From assembly GCA_963803265.1 (NCBI GenBank), contig CAWDLZ010000013.1, forward strand, positions 1 through 64,000: a DNA stretch of 64,000 bases. The letters are read 5' to 3'. Positions within the stretch are counted from its first letter, which is position 1; the number at the start of each line of letters is the position of its first letter. Positions 9,637 through 17,870 of the stretch are shown here, piece after piece. A program made the position numbers and the translations under genes. Source of the DNA: CAIKMD01 sp963803265. Lineage in GTDB: Bacteria; Pseudomonadota; Alphaproteobacteria; ATCC43930; CGMCC-115725. Below the pieces are notes generated by a model, which worked only from the letters and a program-made list of their open reading frames with translations, was not told the origin of the DNA and ran no database searches.

Positions 9637-10848
9637 CTAATCAACCGGATAGGTATCGCTCGGGAGCGGCGGCAATCCCAACGCGTCGCGGCCGGCGCTC
9701 TGCACGGCGGGTGCCGCCCACTGCGCATGATGGCCGATCGCGTGAAGGTCGCGCCAGTGTCGCTGAATCGCGTGGTTGCCCAGAAGTCCATGGGCGCCGC
9801 TCAGGTCGAAGAGCCGGTCAACGGCGCCTTGGAGCAGCTTTTGCACCATCATCATGTCGCGTCGCTGACGGACGGCATCCGCACGGGTCACCTTCTTACC
9901 CTCGAAGATAGTGGCGGTCAGCTTTTCGGTGATGAGATAGGCGAGATCGATTTCGAGCTTCGATTGGCCGATCGCCGTTTGTACATCGGCGCGGTCGCTC
10001 GGCTTTGTACCCATCGGCCGTGCGCCGCGTTCTGCGGTGAGCTCGACGAAGGCTTCGTATGCGCCACGCGCGATACCGTGCATCGGGGTCATCACCGCGA
10101 ATCCCGAGTTGAGAATCAGCGGCGAGCGATAAAGAACGCCTTCATGCACCGTGTGGCCCGGTGCGCGTCCGACCAGCGCGTCGTCGTGATCGTAGGTGAA
10201 ATTCGCAGGGACGAAGGTCGGCTCGACGATGACGTCGTTGCTGCCCGACCCTTTGAGGCCAATGGCGTCCCATACCCGGTCGATCTTGAACTGATCGGGC
10301 CGTAGCAGGAAATTCAACCTCTTCTTGACGGACCCATCCTCGTTCCGGGTGACGCCACCGACAATGGCCCATTTGCAATAATCGCCCGCGGACGCGAAAT
10401 GCCAACGTCCGCCGATTTCGTAGCCACCGGTGACTTCCTTGACCTGCCCGGTCTGGAGGAAGGAGGTCAGAATGGTCGGGTCGGTCTGGCGGTCATAGAC
10501 GAAACGTTGCGCTTCTTCGCCGAACAAACTCAAGAAATACTGATGCTGAATGAAAAAAGTCATGCACCAGCCGGTTGAGCCGCAAACGCGCGCCACCTCA
10601 CTGACGCAATCGATCTGCGTCATCCAATCGCCTTCGTAACCACCGAACATCTTCGGCCGCATGAGCGGGATCAGGCCCGAGTCCATGATCGCGCGAAAAT
10701 TCTCTTCGGGGATGCGCCGTAGTTCTTCAGTAGCCTGCACGTTGCGCGCGGCGACCGGCACGATCGTTTTCGCGCGCTCGATCGCTTCCTCGTGCGAAAT
10801 CGTCATCCCGTGGTAATTCGAAAAGAATCTCGGTCCGGTCACGAACAT
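9637..10848 (-). CDS. flavin-dependent monooxygenase of the acyl-CoA dehydrogenase fold (HsaA/HpaB-like)
   Basis: A 403-aa protein related to the oxygenase component of two-component flavin monooxygenases such as HsaA. Typical features: early IPEENFRAIMDSGL (substrate-entry helix), GSTGWCMTFFIQHQ, GRWHFASAGDYCKWAIVGG (flavin site) and a C-terminal FDLSGAHGLLGNHAIQRHWRD helix. The family hydroxylates phenols with reduced flavin supplied by a separate reductase, which I do not see nearby. The start at 10848 has GGAG nine bases upstream; an internal Met at 10806 has no such site. First gene of a probable operon with the FAD monooxygenase; divergent from the SBP pair at 11226. Confidence 0.82.
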   Translation of the reverse strand: MFVTGPRFFSNYHGMTISHEEAIERAKTIVPVAARNVQATEELRRIPEENFRAIMDSGLIPLMRPKMFGGYEGDWMTQIDCVSEVARVCGSTGWCMTFFIQHQYFLSLFGEEAQRFVYDRQTDPTILTSFLQTGQVKEVTGGYEIGGRWHFASAGDYCKWAIVGGVTRNEDGSVKKRLNFLLRPDQFKIDRVWDAIGLKGSGSNDVIVEPTFVPANFTYDHDDALVGRAPGHTVHEGVLYRSPLILNSGFAVMTPMHGIARGAYEAFVELTAERGARPMGTKPSDRADVQTAIGQSKLEIDLAYLITEKLTATIFEGKKVTRADAVRQRRDMMMVQKLLQGAVDRLFDLSGAHGLLGNHAIQRHWRDLHAIGHHAQWAAPAVQSAGRDALGLPPLPSDTYPVD

Positions 10849-11225
10849 CGAAAGCGTCTCCTAGGATCCCTCGACACCTGTTGGCGCGGGTGGCGATCGG
10901 AGGCGTCGGAACCCGTCGATCATCATGCGGCGAGGTGTACGTTCTAATTCGTCAACAGTAGTTATAAGCGAAGCCTCGTTGCAAGTCCTATGACGCTTTT
11001 CCCGCGCTGGGAAACAATTCGTTTCGCTCCGCAATACTTCGTTCCCCCTCTCGTTTTCTGAAGATCGATTCTCTCAATGAGTAAATAGCTCGCTTGGCCA
11101 AAACGGTGGTACCGGGGGCGACAGCGAGATTGCGCTGCCGATAAAGCTCGGGTAAGAATTTCATAAGCCCTCATGGGTATGCGGCAACACACATTCGCGC
11201 GCGACGAAAAACTTGGGAGGACGCC
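10849..11225. promoter_or_regulatory. divergent intergenic region between monooxygenase and SBP genes
   Basis: A 377-base gap between genes transcribed away from each other; GC is lower than in the flanking genes. It must carry promoters for both directions. The Shine-Dalgarno GGGAGG before 11226 is clear. I cannot assign -35/-10 elements or an operator with confidence. Confidence 0.35.
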
Positions 11226-12209
11226 ATGAGCATGCATACATTGCGCGCAACGGTCTGTGCTGCTTTGGCTTTTGCGTTCGGAGCGGCAATCGCGTCGCGG
11301 CCGGCCGCGGCGGATATATCGCTGGTCGTCGGCAAGGCCAATGCCGAGGCCGAATCGATAATGACCGTCAACGTGGGCGATGATGCCGGCATCTTCAAGA
11401 AGCACGGCCTCGATCTCGAAATCGTCAATTTCGAGGGCGGCAGTCGGATCGTCCAGGCGCTGATCGCCAACAGCATCGATATCGCCATCGGCGCGGGGAC
11501 CCAGATGTCTTTCGTCGCCAAAGGCGCACCGATGATCGCGGTGTGCGAGAGCGCGACGACGCTGCCTTATTTCAGCATCGGGCTGCCCTGGGATTCGCCA
11601 ATCCATACGCTCGACGACCTCAAGGGCAAGCGGATGGGAGTCTCGAACCCCGGGTCGCTGACCGACTGGGTCGCCATGGAACTCGTGCGCAAGAAGGGAT
11701 GGCAGCCGGACGATCTTAAACGCATCTCGGTCGGCGGCGGCATTACCGCCTCGACCGCGGGCTTCCGCGCCGGTCAGATCGACGCCTATATCGGCGGTAC
11801 GGCCGGGTTCCTGACCGAAGCCGAACAGCATGTCGGCCGCGTCCTCGCGCCGGTTTCCGAATTCGTCAACAACATCGGCGCGGGCACGCTGTTTTCGTCG
11901 AATCATCTGATCGATACGAATCCGCAGGCGCTGCGCACCTTTCTCGTCGCGTGGATCGAGACGACGAATTTCGTCCTGAGCCACAAGGCGGAGACGGTGA
12001 AGAGCTGGAAAAAGGTGACCAACTTCTCGGAAACCGTGCTCGGCGAGGAATACGAAATCGTCAAGGGCATGTACAACGCGAGCTGCCGTTTCGACGCGGA
12101 GTCGCTCGCCACGCTCAAGCGCTCTTTCGTTCAGCTGCAACTGCTCGATAGCGAACCCGACATGTCGAAGCTCTATACCGAAGCCTATCTGCCCGGCGGC
12201 GGTCACTGA
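11226..12209 (+). CDS. NMT1/SsuA-type ABC transporter substrate-binding protein
   Basis: A 327-aa secreted protein with a signal peptide of about 30 residues (MSMHTLRATVCAALAFAFGA, then an AAA cleavage site before DISLVVG). The mature protein has the NMT1/THI5 layout: DDAGIFKKHGLDLEIVNFEGG near the start, a quantity of small residues around the ligand pocket (GAGTQMSFVAKGAP) and the D-L-K-G-K-R-M-G-V helix. It ends DMSKLYTEAYLPGGGH, a tail also present in the degraded copy at 30657-31021. It is followed 34 bases later by a TAXI-type binding protein; no permease is nearby. Confidence 0.88.
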   Translation: MSMHTLRATVCAALAFAFGAAIASRPAAADISLVVGKANAEAESIMTVNVGDDAGIFKKHGLDLEIVNFEGGSRIVQALIANSIDIAIGAGTQMSFVAKGAPMIAVCESATTLPYFSIGLPWDSPIHTLDDLKGKRMGVSNPGSLTDWVAMELVRKKGWQPDDLKRISVGGGITASTAGFRAGQIDAYIGGTAGFLTEAEQHVGRVLAPVSEFVNNIGAGTLFSSNHLIDTNPQALRTFLVAWIETTNFVLSHKAETVKSWKKVTNFSETVLGEEYEIVKGMYNASCRFDAESLATLKRSFVQLQLLDSEPDMSKLYTEAYLPGGGH

Positions 12210-12243
12210 ACATCCAGCATCATTCCGAGGAGGACTACGTGCG

Positions 12244-13212
12244 ATGATTACCATGCAAAACCCGGTCATGATTCCCGCGATCATGCGATCGCGGCTCATG
12301 CTCGAGACGCTCTCGGAGCTGATGGCGGCGAACGAATGGTTCGACAAGCAGGTGATGATCTACGCGCGGCCGCAGGGCGACAGCAAATGGCGCACCAGGT
12401 TCTATGCCAGCGACGGGCCGGATTCGGTCGATATGGTGGCGAACGGCGAAGCCGACATCGCGATCTGCAATCCGGGCGGCGTGCTCGGCATGGCGCTGCG
12501 CGGACGCGGTCCTTACAAGAAACCGATTCCGCTACGCTCGCTGATGGTCATTCCGCAGCTCGATCAGCTGGGCTTTGCGGTGACGCCGCAGACCGGCCTC
12601 AAGACGCTCGGCGATCTCAAGCGCCTGCGTTATCCGCTGCGCGTGTCGCTGCGCGGCCAGCCCGATCATTCCGTCCATCTGATCTGCAATCACGTGCTGA
12701 GCGCTTTCGGCATGACGCTCGACGACATCGTGAGCTGGGGCGGCAACGTGGTTTACAACGAAGGCATGCCGAATGGTCCCGAGCGTCTCGGTGCGGTCGA
12801 GCGCGGCGAGCTCGACGCGGTCTGGGACGAGGCGCTGCCGCGTTTTGCCGCCAAGGCGATCAAGATGGGCATGAAATTCCTGCCGGTTGACGAGCCGCAA
12901 TTGCAGGCGCTGGAAGCGGACGGGCTGAAGCGCGCCGCGATTACCGACAAGGAATATCCCGGCCTCGGCCCCGATGTCTGGTCGATCGATTTCAGCGGCT
13001 GGCCGGTCTTCTGCCTCGATACCGCGCCGGAGGACATGATCTACAAGTTCTGCGCCGGGCTCGACGCGCGCGCGGACCGCATTCCCTGGGAGAACGGCGA
13101 CGGTCCGCTGCCGCTCAGCCGCCTGTGCAAGGGCGGCCCGGATGGCGAACTTTATCTGCCGTTGCATCCGGGCGCCGAACGCTACTGGCGCGAACGGGGC
13201 TATCTCCCCTGA
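12244..13212 (+). CDS. TAXI-type/periplasmic-binding-fold protein without signal peptide
   Basis: A 322-aa protein resembling TAXI-family (TRAP-associated) binding proteins, with TLGDLKRLRYPLRVSLRG, the DDIVSWGGNVVYNEG stretch, the VWSIDFSGWPVF motif and the ending GAERYWRERGYLP. It lacks a signal peptide or membrane segment, unlike classic TRAP binding proteins, so a cytoplasmic sensing role is possible. AGGAGG sits nine to ten bases before the ATG. It forms a pair with the NMT1-type protein upstream; a frameshifted paralogue lies at 4441-5477, also directly behind an SBP gene, which suggests a repeated functional pairing. Confidence 0.75.
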   Translation: MITMQNPVMIPAIMRSRLMLETLSELMAANEWFDKQVMIYARPQGDSKWRTRFYASDGPDSVDMVANGEADIAICNPGGVLGMALRGRGPYKKPIPLRSLMVIPQLDQLGFAVTPQTGLKTLGDLKRLRYPLRVSLRGQPDHSVHLICNHVLSAFGMTLDDIVSWGGNVVYNEGMPNGPERLGAVERGELDAVWDEALPRFAAKAIKMGMKFLPVDEPQLQALEADGLKRAAITDKEYPGLGPDVWSIDFSGWPVFCLDTAPEDMIYKFCAGLDARADRIPWENGDGPLPLSRLCKGGPDGELYLPLHPGAERYWRERGYLP

Positions 13213-13579
13213 TCGCAACGGTGTGGCTCGGCATCTTCAATTCTCATTAAGGTCCCTAGGCGCATCGTCTGGTGGAAGGGAGGAATGAATTAGCGCGATT
13301 CACGCTCACGCGAGACGCCCTCACCCGCGCGTCGAACAGGGCAGATCGGATCCGCAGGCAGCGGCGTAACTCAGCATGCTGAAACTTTGTCGAAATACCC
13401 ATCCGCGCAACATGCTGCGCTGCCGCACGCACCTGCCATCGTGGCAATTACTTTATAGGGAAGATCGACAACTTTTCGGCTGAGCTTCGTGATCGAAATG
13501 CCCCCTGCTCGGCGTGTACCGGACCCAGTTCTTTCGGCACAATTTTGAGTTAAGCGGCCGTTTCAGGTTGCCCTCACCC
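13213..13579. other. intergenic region at the start of the gene graveyard
   Basis: No gene-like frame on either strand. This is the left edge of a block (to about 20.4 kb) of truncated genes and element pieces. Base composition is less GC-biased than in the intact genes to the left. Confidence 0.35.
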
Positions 13580-13750
13580 TAAGTGGTTACTGCATCGACC
13601 GCGCAAGCCATCTTTCTCGATAAGACACTCGGCGTTGTAACGTTCGAAGAATTCGCGCGGCGGATCGACCAACAACGATCGTCCGATAAAGGCGGCCATC
13701 AACGACCTGCTCCTCGAAGGTCCGAAAGAAGCTTTCGGCTACACCGTTGG
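13580..13750 (-). pseudogene. C-terminal remnant of an IS3-family transposase
   Basis: The minus strand reads GVAESFFRTFEEQVVDG from about 13747 downward and, after a one-base shift near 13670, EFFERYNAECLIEKDGL. Both are hallmark pieces of the integrase core C-terminus of IS3-family OrfB proteins (NGVAESFFRTLK and the ERYNAEW(L)IEK type motifs). No transposase N-terminus or inverted repeats are present. It shows that a transposon passed through this junction. Confidence 0.55.
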
Positions 13751-13857
13751 TTCAGCGGTTCACGAATGAAGCCGAAGCTCAGAGTAATGTCCCGGGTTGT
13801 GTCCCCGAACGGTCGATGCTCAAACAAAGCAAGCTGGCGGCTAGCTAAATCCGTCGT

Positions 13858-14145
13858 TTACGGTTGAACTGTCGCCGGCCGGAGCCATTCCCGCAGCTTT
13901 GACCAGCGCCACCGGCCCGAGATGTTTTTCACGGCGATGGCGACGGCCTTCTTCTGCCCGACAAGCACGACCAGCCGTTTGCCGCGCGTCACGCCGGTAT
14001 AGAGAAGATTCCGCTGCAGCATGGTGTAGTGCTGCGTCATCACCGGGATGACGACCGCGGGATATTCCGAGCCCTGGGATTTGTGAATCGTGGCCGCATA
14101 GGCCGGAACAAGGGTGTCGAGCTCGCCAAAGCCGTAGGTAGCCGC
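13858..14145 (-). pseudogene. C-terminal remnant of a RecD2-like ATP-dependent DNA helicase
   Basis: About 95 codons that match the end of RecD/TraA-type helicases: YGFGELDTLVPAYAATIHKS, then QGSEYPAVVIP (helicase motif V region), LQRNLLYTGVTRGKRLVVLVG (motif VI) and the family's ending GRWRWSKLREWL. The normal protein has 700 or more residues, so nearly all of it is missing. The fragment abuts the start of sdhD on the other strand with no gap, which marks a recombination junction. Confidence 0.75.
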
Positions 14146-14535
14146 ATGGCGCGCAAACAGACGCGATCGTCGTTCGATCGTACGCAGGGCCTAGGCTCAG
14201 CGCGGGAAGGCGTTGGACATTGGTGGATGCAGCGCGTGGCGGCGCTAGTGCTGATCCCGCTGACACTGTGGTTTGCCGCCTCGTTGATCGCGCGCGCCGG
14301 AGACGACTACGGCGCGTTTATCCTGTGGCTTCGCAGTCCGTTTACCAGCGTGTCGATGGTGCTGTTGCTGATTGCACTCTTCTATCACATGGCCCTTGGT
14401 CTTCAGGTCGTGGTTGAGGATTACGTTCACACCGATCGTATCAAGATGCCGACTGTGGTGGTCATCCACCTCGGATGTTTTGCGCTGGCCGCCGCCGGCA
14501 TCATCGCCACATTACGCATTGCCTTCGGGAGGTAA
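14146..14535 (+). CDS. sdhD: succinate dehydrogenase membrane anchor subunit SdhD (orphan)
   Basis: A 129-aa membrane protein with the full alphaproteobacterial SdhD pattern: basic N-terminus, RTQGLGSAREGVGHWWMQRV, three hydrophobic segments (about residues 30-46, 60-80, 102-125) and the haem/quinone-associated FYHMALGLQVVVEDYVH motif between helices two and three. In complex II it anchors SdhAB and binds quinone. Here sdhC, sdhA and sdhB are all absent: on the left is the recD2 fragment on the opposite strand, on the right a CBS-domain gene. Either the operon was split by rearrangement or this is an extra copy. Confidence 0.85.
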   Translation: MARKQTRSSFDRTQGLGSAREGVGHWWMQRVAALVLIPLTLWFAASLIARAGDDYGAFILWLRSPFTSVSMVLLLIALFYHMALGLQVVVEDYVHTDRIKMPTVVVIHLGCFALAAAGIIATLRIAFGR

Positions 14536-14538
14536 AGC

Positions 14539-15018
14539 ATGAGCCAGCGATCGATAGGAGGAATAGCAAATATGATCCGCGTCGAGAAAATAGTACCTGT
14601 GGCGCGGGAACGTCTTGTGACGGTCAGGGACGACGCTCCGCTGGTGGAGGCTGCCAAGTTTCTGGATGGCCGAGACATCAATCTTGTCGTTGTTTGCGAC
14701 AAAGATGGCGCCATGGTGGGCATCGTTACCAGAACAAATGTCGTTCGTCAGATGGCTCTCTGCCAGGGCTGTGGTTGCACAGCCGCCGCGGGAACGGTGA
14801 TGACCAAGGACGTTACCTCCTGCCGCCCCGACGATCTGCTGCATGATGTCTGGTCGCTCATGAAAGAGCGGAAGCTGGTGCACGTCCCTATCGTAGGCGA
14901 CGCTCTCAAACCGTTAGGCGTGATCAACGCACGGGATGCTCTTCTTGTTCTTCTGGAAGGATCGGAGTACGAGGAAGGGCTTCTGCGTGATTACGTCATG
15001 GGCATTGGATATCGGTGA
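14539..15018 (+). CDS. CBS domain pair protein
   Basis: A 159-aa cytoplasmic protein (148 aa if started at 14572) with two CBS motifs: the first around LVTVRDDAPLVEAAKFLDGR, with VCDKDGAMVGIVTRTNVV, and the second around VMTKDVTSCRPDDLLHDVW, with VPIVGDALKPLGVINARDAL. A CQGCGC cysteine cluster sits between the two, which could bind a metal. CBS pairs sense adenine nucleotides. Both ATG at 14539 (GGGAGG upstream) and ATG at 14572 (AGGAGG upstream) have good ribosome binding sites; the shorter start gives the more usual beginning MIRVEKIVP. It follows sdhD by three bases and is probably co-translated. Confidence 0.82.
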   Translation: MSQRSIGGIANMIRVEKIVPVARERLVTVRDDAPLVEAAKFLDGRDINLVVVCDKDGAMVGIVTRTNVVRQMALCQGCGCTAAAGTVMTKDVTSCRPDDLLHDVWSLMKERKLVHVPIVGDALKPLGVINARDALLVLLEGSEYEEGLLRDYVMGIGYR

Positions 15019-15365
15019 GGTGACGCATGACGGGCAATGAATCAAATATCTCGACGAAAGACAACCTTCTGGTCCTCGCCTTAGCCCGATGGGAAAGCGA
15101 AGGTGGTAAGATGCTCCCCCACGATTGTCGACGAGCCGGGCGGCCTGAATTTCGGCGATTGCCGCATTTACGATCCCGAGGGCAATCCAGTGAGCCTCTC
15201 GGCCATGTCGGCGATGATGGTGAAACCCGGCCGCAAGGATGCCCGTGGGATCGCATGTGCGCGACAGGTAGATCACGTTGATCAAAGCGAGCTCCGTCGG
15301 CGAGCAAAGCCACGGGCATCGACGTGCGGTTATTAACTATTTCGTAGACAGCCGCTCGTTGATCT
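15019..15365. other. region without an assignable gene
   Basis: No complete gene. A plus-strand stretch around 15118-15250 reads like real protein (PTIVDEPGGLNFGDCRIYDP, then EGNPVSLSAMSAMMVKPGRK) with high third-position GC, but it has no start, no stop context and no family I recognise; it may be another truncated gene. Confidence 0.3.
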
Positions 15366-15525
15366 AGGGCCAAAACCCAATAAAAGCATTGCGGGCTGAA
15401 TTGATTGTTGATTCTCTGTCTCTGAGATTTGGAGCAGGGACTATGCGCCGCAACTTGTTTTGGCTGAGCGACGAACAGTGGTGGCAGATCGCGCCGCATT
15501 TGCCGAAGGATGTGCGCGGCAAAGA
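15366..15525 (+). mobile_element. left-end remnant of an IS5-family element
   Basis: The first 27 codons of an IS5-type transposase (MRRNLFWLSDEQWWQIAPHL, then PKDVRGK) start at 15443, preceded by about 75 bases of AT-richer leader of the kind found at IS5 left ends. The similarity stops abruptly at about 15525, where a minus-strand ABC permease fragment begins. The remaining nine tenths of the element are missing. Confidence 0.6.
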
Positions 15526-15581
15526 GCGCCGTCTTGTCCTTGTGCGTCGTGATGAAATGAGTTGTCTCGATCGACGCCGCA

Positions 15582-15735
15582 AGACGCGCGCGGCTTCCTC
15601 GAGCTCTGGTCCGATCTGGAGCATGTTCGCCTTCATCACCTGGATTCCCAGGGTCATCGCCGACAGCAGGCTCGCCAGGATGAGGACGATCATCGAGCCG
15701 TAGAACACCGTTCCGATCAACGATGCGAACTGCGT
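15582..15735 (-). pseudogene. internal fragment of an ABC transporter permease
   Basis: About 50 codons reading IGTVFYGSMIVLILASLLSA, then MTLGIQVMKANMLQIGPELEEAA. The last part is the typical stretch of the second half of iron/thiamine/polyamine-type ABC permeases (LLQIGPELEEAARV, just before the EAA loop). No start or end survives; the fragment is bounded by the IS5 piece on one side and unassigned sequence on the other. Confidence 0.55.
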
Positions 15736-15959
15736 TGCCTTCGACGTTACTCACACGCCGCTCGCGGGCGAGGACGCGCGGGTCTATGCGGCAAGCCGCG
15801 AGAAGCAGCAGAGAGCCGAAGTCGCAACCGATTTCACTCCGGCCACGAAGCCGAACCGACGCGTTCGTGCTCAAGCGCGAAACGGCGGAAGAAACGCCCT
15901 ATGGTCTGAAAAGCACGCGCTATGCGCGCTATGCCGTCGGGACGTTGAACCGGCATGGT

Positions 15960-16400
15960 TTCGCCCTTCACAGAGGGCACTTTGGAAGAGCTTCCGGCGG
16001 ACATCACGCTGTTCACCTCGCGTGACGCGATGGGCCCGGCAGAATGGGCGTTTTACGTCGCCCGCAAAGAGTTCCTGGAAAAGAACCGTGCCGCAGTCAC
16101 TGATTTCGTTGAAGACTATCTGCGGTCTTTGCGTTGGCTCCGTGACCCGACGAATCGTCCGCAAATGCTGAAGATTGTATCTGACTTCACGAAGTTGCCG
16201 ACCGAGCGTTTGGCGCCGTGGCTCTTTATTCCGGACAGGACATCTATCGCGATCCAGAAGGACGCGTCGATGTGCCGGTGCTGCAGAAAAACCTCGACGC
16301 TTACTATGCGGCGGGTTTCGCCAAAGGGCGGCTCGAGGCAAAGACATTTGTTGACATGAGCTTCGTGAATGCTGCGAATCGGAAGCTCGTCGAGCGCTAG
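15960..16400 (+). pseudogene. C-terminal half of an NMT1/SsuA-type substrate-binding protein, frameshifted
   Basis: Plus-strand reading gives FTSRDAMGPAEWAFYVARKE, then FLEKNRAAVTDFVEDYLRSL and TKLPTERLAPWL; after a shift near 16220 it continues GQDIYRDPEGRVDVPVLQKN and ends NAANRKLVER with a stop at 16400. This is the C-terminal lobe of an NMT1-like binding protein. The N-terminal lobe and signal peptide are gone. It adds to the many solute-binding genes and remnants in the window. Confidence 0.6.
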
Positions 16401-16550
16401 CTAGCGCTCGATAAGCAATGTCTACCTCGAGGCGGCGTTCGATCATGGCCGCGGCGGGCTACTTCGATGTCGTCGAAGGGGGGCCGTTCGGCGCCGACCG
16501 GCTCCCCCATGAAAGGCCCGGTACGGCGCCGAAACATAGTCTGTTCATCG

Positions 16551-16735
16551 CTAAGCGCTCTCGAGGGCGCCAATGGGCTCCGCGGGAACCTGCCAATCGG
16601 TGATGGGCCGGCCCTCGAGCAAGGCGGTGAGGTCGCGGATCCATAAGCGGCGCAGCAGCACAGGCTTCACATCGGTGCTGCCGAGCATCTCCTTGTCACG
16701 CCCCGCAATCGCGGCTTGACCGACCTGGATGACAT
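16551..16735 (-). pseudogene. C-terminal remnant of a Rieske aromatic ring-hydroxylating oxygenase alpha subunit
   Basis: About 60 codons reading GQAAIAGRDKEMLGSTDVKP, then VLLRRLWIRDLTALLEGRPITDW. The (D/E)R(S/T)KExLGxTD followed by a run such as RRLL/RRLW is the standard C-terminal helix region of phthalate/vanillate-type oxygenases; compare DRSQEHLGHGDKGI in the gene at 62371. The Rieske and catalytic domains are missing. It abuts the SNF2 fragment on the opposite strand. Confidence 0.55.
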
Positions 16736-16746
16736 AGAAGATCGGC

Positions 16747-17378
16747 CAAACGCTGGCGCCGGTCATGATCCGGCGGCGCAAATCGGAAGTGTTGCGGCAA
16801 TTGCCCAGCCGCACCGACCAGAACCTGCTGGTTCCGATGACCGAGATGCAGATGCTTTATCACCAGGAAAACGCCGACGTGATGGCGAGAATCATCAAGC
16901 GATGGCGCAAGACGAGATTCCTGTCGGACAAGGACCAGCGGGCGCTCACCTGCGCCCTGCAAAACATGCGCATGTCGTGCAACAGCACCTATCTTCTCTT
17001 CTGGACCAGGAAACCGACCATGGGGTCAAGGCAGACGAATTGGCGACGCTGTTCGAGGATTTGTTCGTCGAGCCCGACGCCAAGGCGGTGGTGTTTTCGC
17101 AATGGACGCGGACCCACGACATCGTCATCCGTCGCCTCGAAGCGCGTGGCCTGGGTTACGTGAGCTTCCACGGCGGTGTGCCATCGGAAAAACGGCCGGT
17201 CCTGGTCGAGCGGTTTCGCGACGACCCCGCCTGCCGCGTGTTCAGATGCGGGCAGCACCGGCCTCAATCTGCAGCATGCTTCGACCCTCGTGAACATGGA
17301 CTTGCCGTGGAACCCGGCGGTCCTCGAACAGCGCATCGCGCGCATCCATCGCATGGGCCAGAAACGTCCGGTGCGGGT
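16747..17378 (+). pseudogene. SNF2-family DEAD/DEAH-like helicase, 5' part before the intron (decayed)
   Basis: C-terminal helicase domain of an SNF2/HepA-type ATPase: MIRRRKSEVLRQLPSRTDQN at 16765, then the helicase motif region AVVFSQWTRTHDIVIRRLEA and TGLNLQHASTLVNMDLPWNP with QRIARIHRMGQKRPVR (motifs V and VI). The N-terminal ATPase half is absent. Two internal lesions shift the frame: a short insertion near 16998 (a CTT/CTC repeat) and a deletion near 17240 that removed the codons normally found between CRVF and DAGSTG. The gene is interrupted by a group II intron after base 17378 and resumes at 19362. Confidence 0.8.
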
Positions 17379-17870
17379 GTGCGCCGTGAGAAGGCGGCGC
17401 TTTCCAGTGGGTGCAAGCCCCACCCGGCAACCGCTCCAGCCGGAAGCAACCGGAGCAGCTATGGTGGTAACGAAATGGCTGAAGCCTTCGGCAAGCGTGT
17501 CACGAATTGGTGACAGCGCGAGTGTGCAGGCCGTAACGCGAGTGAACGCCGAGCAAGCCTCGAAAAGGACGATGCGCAGGCCGACCCGACAACCCTATTG
17601 GGGAAGGCTGATACGACGGGGGTGGATGAGCGAAGAATGCCCCCGTCGCTGCGCCGGGGTAGTGGCGACAGCATGTACACAAGGAAAGCGTACGCAACAC
17701 GGGAAGCCCCACGGCGTGGTCAGGGATGACCAACCGGACGCCCGCGAGGGATAGGCCGGGCGCCCTGGGGTGGCGGAGAGGTCCGCGGTACCGCTGAAGC
17801 TGGGTAACGCCGGTGGAGGGAAGGGACCTCAGTTCAAGACAGACGCAAGACGTGGTGAGGGACCTGGAGA

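Noticed and set aside
10962..12347. Long minus-strand open frame opposite the NMT1 SBP gene
   Set aside because: It is a GC-skewed shadow: rich in Arg/Asp/His with no domain, while the plus strand shows a signal peptide and family motifs.
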